64,000 nucleotides of DNA from a candidate division LCP-89 bacterium (GTDB taxonomy: Bacteria; Electryoneota; B3-LCP), in assembly GCA_025774555.1 (NCBI GenBank), contig JALGVT010000003.1, positions 1-64,000 on the forward strand, written 5' to 3'. Positions 50,351-59,546 of the stretch are shown piece after piece (the first letter of the stretch is position 1; every line of letters starts with the position of its first letter). The position numbers were made by a program, and so were the translations under genes. The notes under the pieces are model-generated. The model saw nothing but the letters and a program-made list of their open reading frames with translations. It did not search any database and was not told the origin of the DNA.

Positions 50351-52211
50351 GCCAATTCACTGCCACTGCATTGCCGTCCTTGCAGGTTTTGTATTTCAGA
50401 CTGCTCTCGTTTCTCTATCGTTTGCGCAGATGGATTCACTGCAATTGAGACTCTATCATGGCTTAGACGAAATCGGTTCGAGCGCTTTTATTAACAAACA
50501 GATTGTACAGGGCTCGATCATTGCTTCATTGCGCGGGCATTCGACCCTTCTCTACCGGCGTCCGGCAGGATCGCAGGGCGAACTGAAGTCAAGCTCCTAT
50601 TTCCGTTCTGTGGTGGGCAAAACGATCTATTCGAACCTCGACGTCCGCGCCGTATTCGAAGGAGATTATTATCAGTTGGAACGTTTCAAGGGACCCAGTC
50701 AGTTGCCACCTGCGGTTATCGATCCCACTGGTTTATGGACGCTAGACTATCCGTCTGCTTATACCGCTTTGCCTTCACAGCAGATAAATCGTTCCCTTTT
50801 CGGTTTAGGAAGCACCTTTACGCCTGACACATTGATGAAGTTGACAACCATCATCGGCTCACAATGGGAGAGCCGTGAGGGATTTTATGATAAAGGGTTA
50901 TCAGCATCCTTTGATGCGGGTCTATCCGGTTTTGAACTGGCGGGCTATCGCAACAATTTAAATGCGTATATTGAACAGGAAGAACTCGGTGCGAGAATGA
51001 ACCGTGAGTTGCGGTTCAATTACGGATTAAATAAGAAATTTTCCCAGTACGGTTCGAACCGGCTGGAGATTTATTACCGTCAGAAACGCCACGATTATCA
51101 CATCTGGGGAACTTCTTCGATTGGCACGAGACTGGATACGGATCAGAGCGTAAGAAATCAACTGAAGTATGACTACACACCGAGAGCGGGCTTTATCTTA
51201 GATACCGAACTGGTGGGGTCTTCACACGAAGACAGATCACAGGGTGTGAACTCCCTGCGGGAAGAAGTCGCAACCTCAAATGCGCTTACCCTGCACGGGG
51301 ATAAAGACCGTTTATCCGGCTGGACGAGGATCAAGTTCGATTGGGGCGCTCAAGAGGACATGACCGGTTTAAAACATAATCGAGGCACCTCGCTGGAAGG
51401 CGGTGTATCCTGGTTCCCGAACAAAGCGGATTCAGTTGCTCTGGTGACAGCAGTCAGAAAGAAGAGATACGATACCTCCGATACTTCCAATTATGATGAT
51501 CGGGACCGGCTCCGTTATGAATTCGATCTGGCATACGGTCATAAATTCTCTCCGAATTTCAGAGTCATATCCCGCGCACATGTTACAATGGAGCATTTAG
51601 TTTACATATACGGACAAAAAAGCGATCAAAATCACTGGAACCGGGTCTTCAGGTTACAGCCTGAGGTATCTTTTGAACCTTGCGCCGATTGGCACAATAC
51701 AGCACGATTTGAGCTGGTTGCTAACTCTACAGACTACGATTTCGAACTGGATCCCGCCTTTATTAAAAGCACGATTTATCGGCGCTATACAGCGGGTGAT
51801 TCTATCAGTTGGTCGATGGCGAGAGGCTGGATGCTCTCGCTTGAATACTCCATCGACCTTGAAGATGGAGGTCGTTTTCTCTGGGACGACTGGATACAGC
51901 AGATATCCGAGAAGTATCGATCACAGCAGGCAATGATTCTGATGATACGTAAGACTCACTCCGGCATCAGGTTTGATACAGGAATTTCCGTTTATGAACG
52001 GAAGGGATGGGAATACACTTTAGACCCGAGCGCAGGAACTGTCAAGACGCCCTTTCTCTATCTGTCCCGCTGGGGTCCCATGATAAGGTTCGTTTTTCCA
52101 TCAGCTTCCGGACTATACATTCAAACAGACGGCGACCTTTCCTGGGTGCACGAATGGAATCGCGATGATTACGTCATTATCAACCTGGACTTTAGACTCA
52201 CCTGGCGATGA
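50337..52211 (+). CDS. Predicted outer-membrane beta-barrel protein, unknown family
   Basis: The protein has 624 residues with a signal peptide (cut near SFAQ). After about 80 residues, repeated amphipathic strands of 10-14 residues appear throughout (for example NRELRFNYGLNKKF, TARFELVANSTDYDF, RGWMLSLEYSIDLED), and the last strand ends in a terminal aromatic/basic pattern IINLDFRLTWR. This is what a large outer-membrane barrel looks like. I do not recognise the family. It overlaps the DUF502 gene at its start and an Omp85-family gene by four bases at its end, suggesting one functional unit. Confidence 0.7.
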   Translation: MKALKPIHCHCIAVLAGFVFQTALVSLSFAQMDSLQLRLYHGLDEIGSSAFINKQIVQGSIIASLRGHSTLLYRRPAGSQGELKSSSYFRSVVGKTIYSNLDVRAVFEGDYYQLERFKGPSQLPPAVIDPTGLWTLDYPSAYTALPSQQINRSLFGLGSTFTPDTLMKLTTIIGSQWESREGFYDKGLSASFDAGLSGFELAGYRNNLNAYIEQEELGARMNRELRFNYGLNKKFSQYGSNRLEIYYRQKRHDYHIWGTSSIGTRLDTDQSVRNQLKYDYTPRAGFILDTELVGSSHEDRSQGVNSLREEVATSNALTLHGDKDRLSGWTRIKFDWGAQEDMTGLKHNRGTSLEGGVSWFPNKADSVALVTAVRKKRYDTSDTSNYDDRDRLRYEFDLAYGHKFSPNFRVISRAHVTMEHLVYIYGQKSDQNHWNRVFRLQPEVSFEPCADWHNTARFELVANSTDYDFELDPAFIKSTIYRRYTAGDSISWSMARGWMLSLEYSIDLEDGGRFLWDDWIQQISEKYRSQQAMILMIRKTHSGIRFDTGISVYERKGWEYTLDPSAGTVKTPFLYLSRWGPMIRFVFPSASGLYIQTDGDLSWVHEWNRDDYVIINLDFRLTWR

Positions 52212-53545
52212 TGCTGCTTAACAGATATAAACCATGCGCTACAGCCCTGTTTCTAATCCTTTTGCAGGGTATCCTATACATGTCGGCGACTGCGCAGGTT
52301 GATCTTGGGATCAACGAATTCATCGGCGAGCGGCTGGATGAAATCCGCATCATCGGAAACAAAACTACCAGTGAAGAGATCATCCTGCGGGAAATGAGAA
52401 CACAGCCCGGGAAGATTATATCAAATGATGACCTGAACGCAGATCAGCTTCGGATTATCGGTCTTGACCTTTTTAGCCGCGTGCAGTTTAAACTAAAAGA
52501 AATTGAGGGGAAACGGGTACTTTTTGTAGAGGTAACGGAAGAATGGTACATTTTTCCTATGCCGTTCTGGGACATTTCCGCCGACGTTCCGCATGAGATC
52601 ACATACGGCTTTCGCTATCTGCAGCGCAACTTTAGAGGCAGAAATGAAACTTTCAGATCGAGTCTGTGGGGTGGGGAGGATCGGGGTTTTCGTTTTACGC
52701 ATATCACGCCCTGGGTACAGGGAACGCCGTCGCTCACCCGGTCTATTGATCTTCGTCAGATTACGAGAGAGAGTAAAAACTTGGATATCAAAGATCTCGG
52801 ACTCGAAAGCAGGGAAACTATGGCGCAGGTTTATTTAGGGAAACGCTGGTCGCTCGAGTTCACGAGTTGGGTGGGCACACGCTTCCGGATCGTTCAAGGC
52901 GAAGATCCACGTCAGCTCGCTTCAGGCGGCGAAATTGACCGGGTGCAGGAAGCGTTTATCGGGGCTGCGTGGGATGGTCGAGACCTCCGTCAGTTACCTC
53001 GTCGCGGATTCTACATCGACGCCTGGCTCAACCATGGGTGGCTGTTGAACACTGCAAACCGGTTCCAGCGGTTTGCTGTTGACTGCCGAAAATATTTCCC
53101 CATAGGCGCTTCAGCTTTATGCTCGCGCATCTCTTGGAATCCAGGTTGGGGCTCTATTCCGCCCTATGATAGAGTTGTCATCAAGGAATCCTCCCCGATT
53201 AGAAGCAGCAGGCTCTCCGATGAGGGAAAATCCTTCTTACTTGCTTCGATGGAATTCAGGTTTGATATTTTTGATCTCAAGTATTTTACATGGCACGGTG
53301 CGCCTGTGTTTAAATCTCATTTTCGGAACCTGAAATACGGGCTGGCGGCAGAGCTTTTCATCGACGTCGGAGACGCCTACTCAAACGGTGAAACCATCGG
53401 AGTGCAGTCGCTGCAATGGGGATATGGAGCGGGATTGTTGCTGCGTGTGCCCTACGCTGACGTCATTCGTATCGAGAGTTCATGGAACCCTGATTATTCA
53501 CTTGCTGATGTTCATTTCTCGTGGAAAATAGGAGTATCATTCTAA
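52208..53545 (+). CDS. Short Omp85-family protein with one POTRA-like domain
   Basis: The protein has 445 residues with a signal peptide cut near ATAQ. A single POTRA-like domain (about 38-112: DEIRIIGNKTTSEEIILREM, NADQLRIIGLDLFSRVQFKL, RVLFVEVTEEW) leads to a beta-barrel of about 330 residues ending IGVSF. This is much shorter than BamA, which has five POTRA domains, and resembles small Omp85/TamA-type or surface-antigen proteins. It may help insert or fold the barrel protein encoded just upstream, with which it overlaps by four bases. Confidence 0.8.
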   Translation: MMLLNRYKPCATALFLILLQGILYMSATAQVDLGINEFIGERLDEIRIIGNKTTSEEIILREMRTQPGKIISNDDLNADQLRIIGLDLFSRVQFKLKEIEGKRVLFVEVTEEWYIFPMPFWDISADVPHEITYGFRYLQRNFRGRNETFRSSLWGGEDRGFRFTHITPWVQGTPSLTRSIDLRQITRESKNLDIKDLGLESRETMAQVYLGKRWSLEFTSWVGTRFRIVQGEDPRQLASGGEIDRVQEAFIGAAWDGRDLRQLPRRGFYIDAWLNHGWLLNTANRFQRFAVDCRKYFPIGASALCSRISWNPGWGSIPPYDRVVIKESSPIRSSRLSDEGKSFLLASMEFRFDIFDLKYFTWHGAPVFKSHFRNLKYGLAAELFIDVGDAYSNGETIGVQSLQWGYGAGLLLRVPYADVIRIESSWNPDYSLADVHFSWKIGVSF

Positions 53546-53555
53546 TATTTTTACC

Positions 53556-54263
53556 ATGAAGCATAAGTTCACATTCTACATCGATCCTGATGATATACTG
53601 GGAGATAATGCTCAGTTTGACCATTCCGAGAGTCACCATATCAGCGCTGTCTTGAGGATTTCATCCGGCGAGAAAGTCACCGCAGCCGATGGTCAGGGGA
53701 ATCGGTACGAAATCAGACTCGAAGAGCGTGTCGATGATTGCTGGAACGGCAAAATCATAAATAAAGCAATTCACGAGCCGGAAGCGCCTCTATCCCTGGC
53801 TGTCAGCCTGCCCTGTTTGCGCGAAGATCGCTGGCAGACCGCTCTTGAAGCATGCTGTGAAATGGGCGTTTCGCAGGTCTGGCTGGTAGATTACGATAAC
53901 AGTCTGAGTAAATGGACGAAAACACGCATAGAAAAAGCACACCGCAAAGCCATTGAAATTTTAAAGCAGTCCGGGGGCAGCTATTTAACTGCGATTGAAG
54001 GTCCGACTTCTATCTATGATATGATTTTGAATGTTAACTTTTCCGAAATATGGGTTGCGCATCCATCTGGTAAATTGTTATCTTCAATAAGCAAGCAAGC
54101 CGCGCTGGTGATTGGACCTGAAGGCGATCTAAGTGATCGGGAGCAAGAAGCGCTGATAAAAGCGGGTTCAAAGCTGTTCACGCTGGGCAGTAGGCGTCTG
54201 CGTTCGGAAATTGCCGTGGTCGTTGCAATCTCTCAGGCAGCGCTGAAATTTGAGACAGAATAA
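53556..54263 (+). CDS. rsmE: 16S rRNA m3U1498 methyltransferase RsmE
   Basis: The protein has 235 residues. It has the N-terminal PUA-like part with HHISAVLRISSGEKV and the SPOUT C-terminal part with ALVIGPEGDLSDREQEAL and FTLGSRRLRSEIAVVVAIS, the knot and AdoMet-binding motifs of RsmE. It methylates U1498 of 16S rRNA. A slightly unusual point is GPEGDLS where GPEGG(F/L)(S/T) is common. It follows the Omp85-like gene by 10 bases and precedes a HIT-family gene. Confidence 0.94.
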   Translation: MKHKFTFYIDPDDILGDNAQFDHSESHHISAVLRISSGEKVTAADGQGNRYEIRLEERVDDCWNGKIINKAIHEPEAPLSLAVSLPCLREDRWQTALEACCEMGVSQVWLVDYDNSLSKWTKTRIEKAHRKAIEILKQSGGSYLTAIEGPTSIYDMILNVNFSEIWVAHPSGKLLSSISKQAALVIGPEGDLSDREQEALIKAGSKLFTLGSRRLRSEIAVVVAISQAALKFETE

Positions 54264-54288
54264 TCATTGAAATAGAGGAGGAAATTAT

Positions 54289-54630
54289 ATGGATTGCATC
54301 TTTTGTAAGATAATATCGGGCGAAATCCCTGCGGAGATAATTCACCGCGACGATGAAATAGTCGCTTTCCGGGATATCAATCCAGAGGCGCCTGTACACC
54401 TGCTTATCGTCCCCGTCAAACATATTGAAACTATCACCGACATTGATACTGAAGACCAAAATCTGGTCGGCAGGATGGTATTCGTCGCCAAGCAATTATG
54501 CGAGCAAGAAGGGATAAGCGAGAGCGGTTTCAGGATGGTATTAAACTGCAGGGAGCATGGGGGTCAGGAAGTCTATCACCTTCACATCCACGTCCTCGGT
54601 GGAAGAGCTATGCGCTGGCCCCCCGGATAG
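54289..54630 (+). CDS. HIT-family (HINT-type) nucleotide hydrolase
   Basis: The protein has 113 residues, the normal size for bacterial HINT proteins. The start CIFCKIISGEIPAEII, the FRDINPEAPVHLLIVP strand and the triad HLHIHVLGG (His97, His99, His101) are clear. Members hydrolyse nucleoside phosphoramidates and AMP-linked compounds. AGAGGAGG lies just before the ATG. It closes the rightward operon. Confidence 0.95.
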   Translation: MDCIFCKIISGEIPAEIIHRDDEIVAFRDINPEAPVHLLIVPVKHIETITDIDTEDQNLVGRMVFVAKQLCEQEGISESGFRMVLNCREHGGQEVYHLHIHVLGGRAMRWPPG

Positions 54631-54726
54631 GGCGTGTCTCATTTCAAAATGTAAATTGCAGATTGAACGCGCTTATATAGCAGTTTGTACATATAATCTC
54701 TTCAAAAGTGTGCCGCTTGAATTGTC
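54631..54726 (+). other. Gap after the HIT gene
   Basis: Short non-coding stretch between the HIT gene and the MITE-like repeat. No hairpin with a T-run that would serve as a clean terminator was seen. Confidence 0.3.
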
Positions 54727-54871
54727 ATTCCCGTGAAACAGTCTGTCCGAGAATGTAAGTTCGTGTGCCGTTGCACGCCTTCGTGCGACGGAACAACAAG
54801 TACTTAACTGTTAGACGAGGGCGTCTGACAGCACAATTTCTGTATTCTCGGACAGACTGGAAAACGGGAAT
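54727..54871. mobile_element. MITE-like repeat, copy A, with 28-base imperfect terminal inverted repeats
   Basis: The ends (54727-54754 and 54844-54871) match in inversion at 24 of 28 positions, beginning ATTCCCGT and ending CAGTCTGTCCGAGAAT. The interior has two hairpins: CCGTTGCACG / CGTGCGACGG (roughly 54768-54792) and GTTAGACG / CGTCTGAC (54810-54829). A related diverged copy lies at 60452-60585. No transposase gene is present, so it would be non-autonomous. Confidence 0.75.
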
Positions 54872-55029
54872 CCAGGTGTTTATTTTATAATAAGATAGAA
54901 TCTCACCTGAGGGAGCTATCACAAAATAACTCCTTCGCAGTACTCATGCTTTCTCAAGAATACAAACTGGTATATTGTAAATTACCTTCGAGCATTGCTA
55001 TTGTTTTCAACGAAATAACAAAATATAGC

Positions 55030-55056
55030 TTGACTGAAGCATAATTATTCTATAAC
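55030..55056 (+). promoter_or_regulatory. Candidate promoter of rpsU
   Basis: TTGACT (55030-55035) is followed by TATAAC (55051-55056) at 15 bases, or TAACTT at 17. It lies about 70 bases before the rpsU start. Spacing for the better -10 is short, so the call is moderate. Confidence 0.5.
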
Positions 55057-55107
55057 TTTACAATTTCAAAATTGAATTACATACTTAGAGGGAGTGAGTT
55101 ATAGTCT

Positions 55108-55308
55108 ATGACCTATGTCAAAGTACGCGAAGGTGAACCTTTTGAGCGCGCTTTTCGGCGCTTCACCAAATCATGTGAGAAGTCCGGCTTAATGGCGGAA
55201 ATCCGCAAGCATCAGAGATACGAAAAACCGTCGGAAGCGAAGAAGCGCAAGAGCAATCAAGCCCGCCGTAAAATGCGCAAACTGATGAGGATGATGAACG
55301 AGCAATAA
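55108..55308 (+). CDS. rpsU: 30S ribosomal protein bS21
   Basis: The protein has 66 residues, basic, with the family pattern VKVREGEPFERAFRRFTKSCEKSGLM followed by a Lys/Arg-rich helix (KKRKSNQARRKMRKLMRMM). bS21 binds near the 3' end of 16S rRNA and aids initiation. A GAGGGAG site lies somewhat far (13 bases) from the ATG. The gene stands alone between repeat-rich gaps and is followed by a terminator-like hairpin. Confidence 0.96.
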   Translation: MTYVKVREGEPFERAFRRFTKSCEKSGLMAEIRKHQRYEKPSEAKKRKSNQARRKMRKLMRMMNEQ

Positions 55309-55386
55309 ACGCTCGGAAGAAACAAAGCATTCTTGATGACTACCAGCCTGGTGTAAATTCAACATCAGGCTTCAGATAATATTGTG

Positions 55387-55419
55387 AACGACCTGCTCCG
55401 TCTTAAGTGGGTCGTTTTT
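55387..55419 (+). terminator. Terminator-like hairpin after rpsU
   Basis: AACGACC (55387-55393) pairs with GGTCGTT (55410-55416), followed by TTT. The loop is about 16 bases, larger than usual. Confidence 0.65.
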
Positions 55420-55747
55420 CTATGCGTTGAAGATATACTGACTACGCTGTCGACTCTCCGCAGTTGACAGCCGATGGAGCTGTCAGGTGCGCACCGTGGG
55501 CGTTCCTTCGGAGGAGACCTGACAGCACAGTAAAGAATTTAAGTGAGATTGAAAAAGTTTACCCGGCGCTGAAGCACCGGGCTACGTACAAACAAGCCCC
55601 GTGAACGGAGCTTTATTGAAACAACGTCAGGTCTCCGCTTCGCTAAGGACCTGAATGGTATGATTTAATGTTGCCGGTTCAGTTCCGATTGCGTATATTG
55701 CAGTTGGAGTAGATAGGCTATAGGCTGCCGTTGCGTCTGAGGCTTCT
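55420..55747. repeat. Gap with GTCAGGTC hairpin repeats, copies 2 and 3
   Basis: The stretch has a hairpin with 10-base perfect arms GCTGTCAGGT (55479-55488) and ACCTGACAGC (55517-55526), then a copy at 55625-55654 (CGTCAGGTC, GGACCTGA) that matches the 22213-22246 repeat in reverse orientation. Also present is ACCCGGCGCTGAAGCACCGGGC, another short inverted repeat. No gene is credible. Confidence 0.65.
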
Positions 55748-56224
55748 CTAGGTGATTGGTGGAGCCGGATAGGAATAACTTCCAATCTGCTTCACCTGTC
55801 CCTGAATAACCATACCGTCATTTACAATGATTTTCTGGATTGTCTTCCCAGGGTTTCCTTCAATCATGGAAAAGTAAACTCCGGATGTCAAGGTGAGCAG
55901 TATGCCATCAATATTCTGATTCTGGGTAAAATGAGCTACCTTTCTTCCGAGCAGATCAAATATTTTGCCGTCGTAAATCAGTGGATATTCGCTCCCGGGA
56001 GTAGTTTCATCTACCCACGTGTCCGAGACGTAATAATAACCTGTGCTGTTTGTGGAGTCCTGTCCCATTCCCTCAACATCGACCAGAGCGCCAACAACCG
56101 GCATTAAAGGATAATCGCCACAGCTTTTTACATAGCCTTCTACTGATTGCTGGGCAGGGAGACTACCTGCCTGTATCAGAATGGATATTATCCCTGCAAA
56201 AATTATGGTGCGGTGATAATTCAT
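55748..56224 (-). CDS. Short secreted protein with partial sorting domain, probably a gene remnant
   Basis: The protein has 158 residues from the ATG at 56224, which follows GGAGGAGA at normal spacing; a longer frame to 56332 has no such site. A signal peptide (about 1-25, cut near PAQ) leads to a carboxypeptidase-regulatory-like start (SVEGYVKSCGD, GALVDVEGMGQDS) that soon jumps to a sorting-domain-like part (IFDLLGRKVAHF, TSGVYFSMIEGNPGKTIQKIIV). The central passenger expected between these parts is missing, and an extra tail follows. It looks like an internally deleted or decayed secreted protein in a repeat-rich region. Confidence 0.55.
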   Translation of the reverse strand: MNYHRTIIFAGIISILIQAGSLPAQQSVEGYVKSCGDYPLMPVVGALVDVEGMGQDSTNSTGYYYVSDTWVDETTPGSEYPLIYDGKIFDLLGRKVAHFTQNQNIDGILLTLTSGVYFSMIEGNPGKTIQKIIVNDGMVIQGQVKQIGSYSYPAPPIT

Positions 56225-56624
56225 CTCTAATCTCCTCCATGTAATTTGTGTAATATACACGCTGCTGTCCAGATTGTCAGGTAAAATAATTGTCTCTCCC
56301 CGGTTGGCATGCCTCAGGCGCCGATTGAGCATATAGGTTGGATTCCCCCCACGAAGTGGTTCCCCGTTGTGTCAGGTCCTGGCTCGAAGAGGTGTGACCT
56401 GACGCAGAGTAGGTGGGATATACATTCCTGTCTGTCTTTGTTGCGTACAAAAACCTGAACCACTGATTCCCGCTGATTAAACTGTCCATAGGACTCCTTG
56501 GGAGATTTCGCTGATGAAATGTTTACGTCGGGGTCGGGGCGACCACCGACTATGGGAAATTATAGCGCGTAGGGGTCGATTTTGTGACCAACGGAAACCC
56601 CTTCGGGGCGCCGACCCGCATCAA
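56225..56624. repeat. Repeat-rich gap with GTCAGGTC hairpin, copy 4
   Basis: GTGTCAGGTC and GACCTGACGC (about 56369-56405) form another member of the hairpin family. Further right, GGGGTCGGGGCG (about 56528) and related GGGGTCG / CGACCC segments (to about 56625) resemble the GC-rich hairpin at 4826. Short frames here are not credible genes. Confidence 0.6.
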
Positions 56625-59546
56625 CTATTTCAACAGCAGCAGCTTCTGAATCTGCTGGAAGGAGCCGGCTTGCATGCGGCAGAAGTACAGCCCTGAAGCG
56701 AGATTATCTCCATCGAACGGTGCCTCATGAATGCCCGCCGGATAGAATTCATCAACTACGACGCCTACAAGCTGACCTTGGGCGTTGTAAATCCGGATGG
56801 AGACATCTTCAGGCGATGGAACCTCAAAGCTGATGGTAGTTTCAGGATTGAAGGGGTTGGGATATACAGGACCCAGCGAAAACGCGCCGGGGTAAGGCGA
56901 GGTTTCGTTTTTATTATCGACAGGCACGATGATTTCGACGGTAATGGAGATGTCGTCTATGAACCAGCCGAAGAGGCTGCCGCTGTCATCGGTTAAAGTG
57001 CGGAAGCGGAATCTGATTTCACGGGCGGGTTCGCCGCAGAATTCATCGAGGACTATTTCGCGCAGGTGCCAGCTATTATCGCTGCCCGTTATGGACAATA
57101 GCGATTCCCAGGGAGCGTTATCCACCGAGACTTCAAAATAGCCCCAGTCCGACATCTGTTCCAGTATGTGCATCTCCCAGAAGAACAGGCTGGCACCATC
57201 GAAAGCGGACATGTCCCAGGTCTGCCCCCACTGCGCCCAGGTGTTGGAATTGGAGGGATACTGTTCGTCCGGGCTGTCTTCGATAGCCCAGGAACCGTTG
57301 TGCGCGAACTGATTCGTCAACCCCCAGTCCCCATTAAACTCCCAATCCGCCAGCGCGCCTTCAAAATCATCGAGGTCAGCGTCCGAATCCAGCGAGAAGA
57401 ACTGCGAAACGCCGTCGGCGCTGTTCTGCCGGCTGGACGAATCGACCGCCCTGACCAAATATTCCACCGTCTGATCGAGAAGTTCATCCTGATAGGATAG
57501 AGTCCCGCCGAACGTATCCGCTTCGACCAGCGTCATAATGCTGCTCTGCCAGTCGCCGCCGCCGACCCGCCAGCGCAGTTCCACCGATCCGATACCGATA
57601 TTGTCGGTAACTACAGCGTTGACCGGAAAAGAAGCCGTTGGAAAGACTGTCTCACCCAGTGAATCTGTCCATGCGATAACGGGTGGGATGGAATCGGGAC
57701 CAACGTAGAATTGGAAGCACTCAGCAGGCGCTCCTTCAGGGAGAAAGGCAGCCATATTCAGCGTATCCGCAGCAGTGAGATAATATGAGACAATCTGATC
57801 GTTGAAGGGACCGGGGATAATGCCGGAATACTCATCCGGGCTGCCGGTGGGCGTAATGAGAACCGCAGCATAAGGGTCTTCATCCGCTCGCCAGAAAAGC
57901 TGCAATGATGATTCTTCCAGAGGCTGCGCCGAGGTAATCTCTGCGATAACCTCAAATTCTGTCTGCAAGGTATCTTCAGAATCGGGGAGCGGATCATGCG
58001 CGATGAGAGGATAATAGGTGACAGGGTCGATAAAGCCCCTTGCAGCAAAATTATCGACTATAATCTGCCGGTAGATGCCGTTATAAAGCTCCGCTTCGGT
58101 GACCAGTATTGCTTCCGCGGCATCTTCCATTAAAGCTCCATAGCCCAGCAGGAAGTGATGTTCGATGATGATGCGATCCCAGGCGATAACGTCCGGGATG
58201 TCCCACCAGACGTCAATCAATCCAGCAGACCACAACTGGCCGGAGTCATGAATTTCTCCCCCGGCGTTTTCCGGATAATGGTAGTCAGCGTTCAGGATTC
58301 GCCCGTTCCAGAACTCGTTATGACCGTCCCAGTTAAATACCCAATCCGGCTGGAAATTGGAATTGACGGTGAGGCTGTACGAACCGGCAATGTAATCACC
58401 GAATCCTTCGCCCATTGCGCCAGTATGCCCTCCGCCCCAGAATGGATTGATGTTATCCTGGACAGCGTGCCCGTATTCGTGAATGATAACGTCGGCGTCT
58501 TCAGCGTCATCCACACCGCCGGAACCGTAGGTGATACTGCCAGTCATCGGGCTGTACCACGAATTGTCATCGGTGGTGCCGTTGACGTTGCAGGGCTGCT
58601 GGCGGTTGTTGGCGTTAAATACCTGAAGCTGATCTTGAAAATACCGCTGTGTGTGATCGAGGTGGTAATACACCATCACTTCTTCAAAACGGTCATCTTC
58701 CCGGAGATAGAAGAAGTCAGGCGTTAGTTCTGTGGCTCGGTTGGAAGTCAGAGCTGTGCTTACGAAGGGGCCGTCCAGGTAGTAATAACCTCCGACAGGC
58801 GGATCGAGATCGTACAGGATTACGTCGGAATAAGCTTCAATCGGAATCGCCGCATTGGAATCTCCCAGGTCCAGCAGAGTATTATCTTCCAGCGCGGTCT
58901 TGGGATCGGGGTCGAATACTTGACCAGCGCCATTTTCAAAAATACGTCGGTCTGTGTGCCGGATAATCTCACCAGTGAGGGCGTCCATCCAGATTTCCCA
59001 ATCGGCAGGAGGGTCTAAGCCGGGCAAGCGCAGCCGGTAGATCAATATGCCATCAGGGGAATAGCCAATCTCGATTTCCGGTTCAGCGCGGTAGAGTGTG
59101 CCTTCTATGATGTTCTCAGCTTGTATTAAGGCTTGCACTGAAGAAAAAGCAGGAGATGCTGCTTCAAATTGTGATGAAGAGAGCGCGTTAAAAAGCGAGA
59201 TGAGTTGATTGTCTTTTACTGCCAGGATGAGCTGAGCGTTAAAAACAGGCAGACTGTACGCCTGCTGGCGATAGACAAATCGTTCGCCTATACCGGTTTG
59301 CAAATGCCGGGCTCGAACCAATTCCACTGCTGGATTATCATGCAAACCCAGCAATCTGCGGTTTTCTTCGAGGAACCGATCTATGCGGTCTGATTCGGTA
59401 TCACCAGGCGGGAGGGGGAGGTTGTGCCAATAGCGGGAGAGGATGCCATCAACTATTCGGGAACCGCCCGCGCCGTGAGCAGACCAGACCGAAACAGCAA
59501 ATAAACATACAGTCAAAAATATGGAGTATTTCTTAATCCTGTCCAT
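56625..59546 (-). CDS. Secreted M36 (fungalysin)-like metallopeptidase with C-terminal sorting domain
   Basis: The protein has 973 residues with a signal peptide cut near AHG. An FTP/PepSY-like propeptide (about 45-205) precedes the catalytic domain: HEYGH at 356-360 with the third zinc ligand Glu380 in GEGFGDYIAG. This is the M36/thermolysin-like zincin pattern. Later regions include beta sandwich domains and a MAM/immune-inhibitor-like section (DWEFNGDWGLTN...GSWAIEDSPD). The end is a sorting domain (VYPNPFNPETTISFEV...LLLLK). It is probably secreted by the type IX-like route to degrade proteins outside the cell. Its start overlaps the upstream metallo-beta-lactamase-fold gene by 14 bases. 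Confidence 0.9.
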   Translation of the reverse strand: MDRIKKYSIFLTVCLFAVSVWSAHGAGGSRIVDGILSRYWHNLPLPPGDTESDRIDRFLEENRRLLGLHDNPAVELVRARHLQTGIGERFVYRQQAYSLPVFNAQLILAVKDNQLISLFNALSSSQFEAASPAFSSVQALIQAENIIEGTLYRAEPEIEIGYSPDGILIYRLRLPGLDPPADWEIWMDALTGEIIRHTDRRIFENGAGQVFDPDPKTALEDNTLLDLGDSNAAIPIEAYSDVILYDLDPPVGGYYYLDGPFVSTALTSNRATELTPDFFYLREDDRFEEVMVYYHLDHTQRYFQDQLQVFNANNRQQPCNVNGTTDDNSWYSPMTGSITYGSGGVDDAEDADVIIHEYGHAVQDNINPFWGGGHTGAMGEGFGDYIAGSYSLTVNSNFQPDWVFNWDGHNEFWNGRILNADYHYPENAGGEIHDSGQLWSAGLIDVWWDIPDVIAWDRIIIEHHFLLGYGALMEDAAEAILVTEAELYNGIYRQIIVDNFAARGFIDPVTYYPLIAHDPLPDSEDTLQTEFEVIAEITSAQPLEESSLQLFWRADEDPYAAVLITPTGSPDEYSGIIPGPFNDQIVSYYLTAADTLNMAAFLPEGAPAECFQFYVGPDSIPPVIAWTDSLGETVFPTASFPVNAVVTDNIGIGSVELRWRVGGGDWQSSIMTLVEADTFGGTLSYQDELLDQTVEYLVRAVDSSSRQNSADGVSQFFSLDSDADLDDFEGALADWEFNGDWGLTNQFAHNGSWAIEDSPDEQYPSNSNTWAQWGQTWDMSAFDGASLFFWEMHILEQMSDWGYFEVSVDNAPWESLLSITGSDNSWHLREIVLDEFCGEPAREIRFRFRTLTDDSGSLFGWFIDDISITVEIIVPVDNKNETSPYPGAFSLGPVYPNPFNPETTISFEVPSPEDVSIRIYNAQGQLVGVVVDEFYPAGIHEAPFDGDNLASGLYFCRMQAGSFQQIQKLLLLK

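Noticed and set aside
56277-56489. Minus-strand frame of about 70 codons
   Set aside because: It runs through repeat sequence and shows no protein family signal.
55420-56624. Possible CRISPR array
   Set aside because: The repeats are isolated hairpins of different length without regular spacing or spacers, and no cas genes are present.
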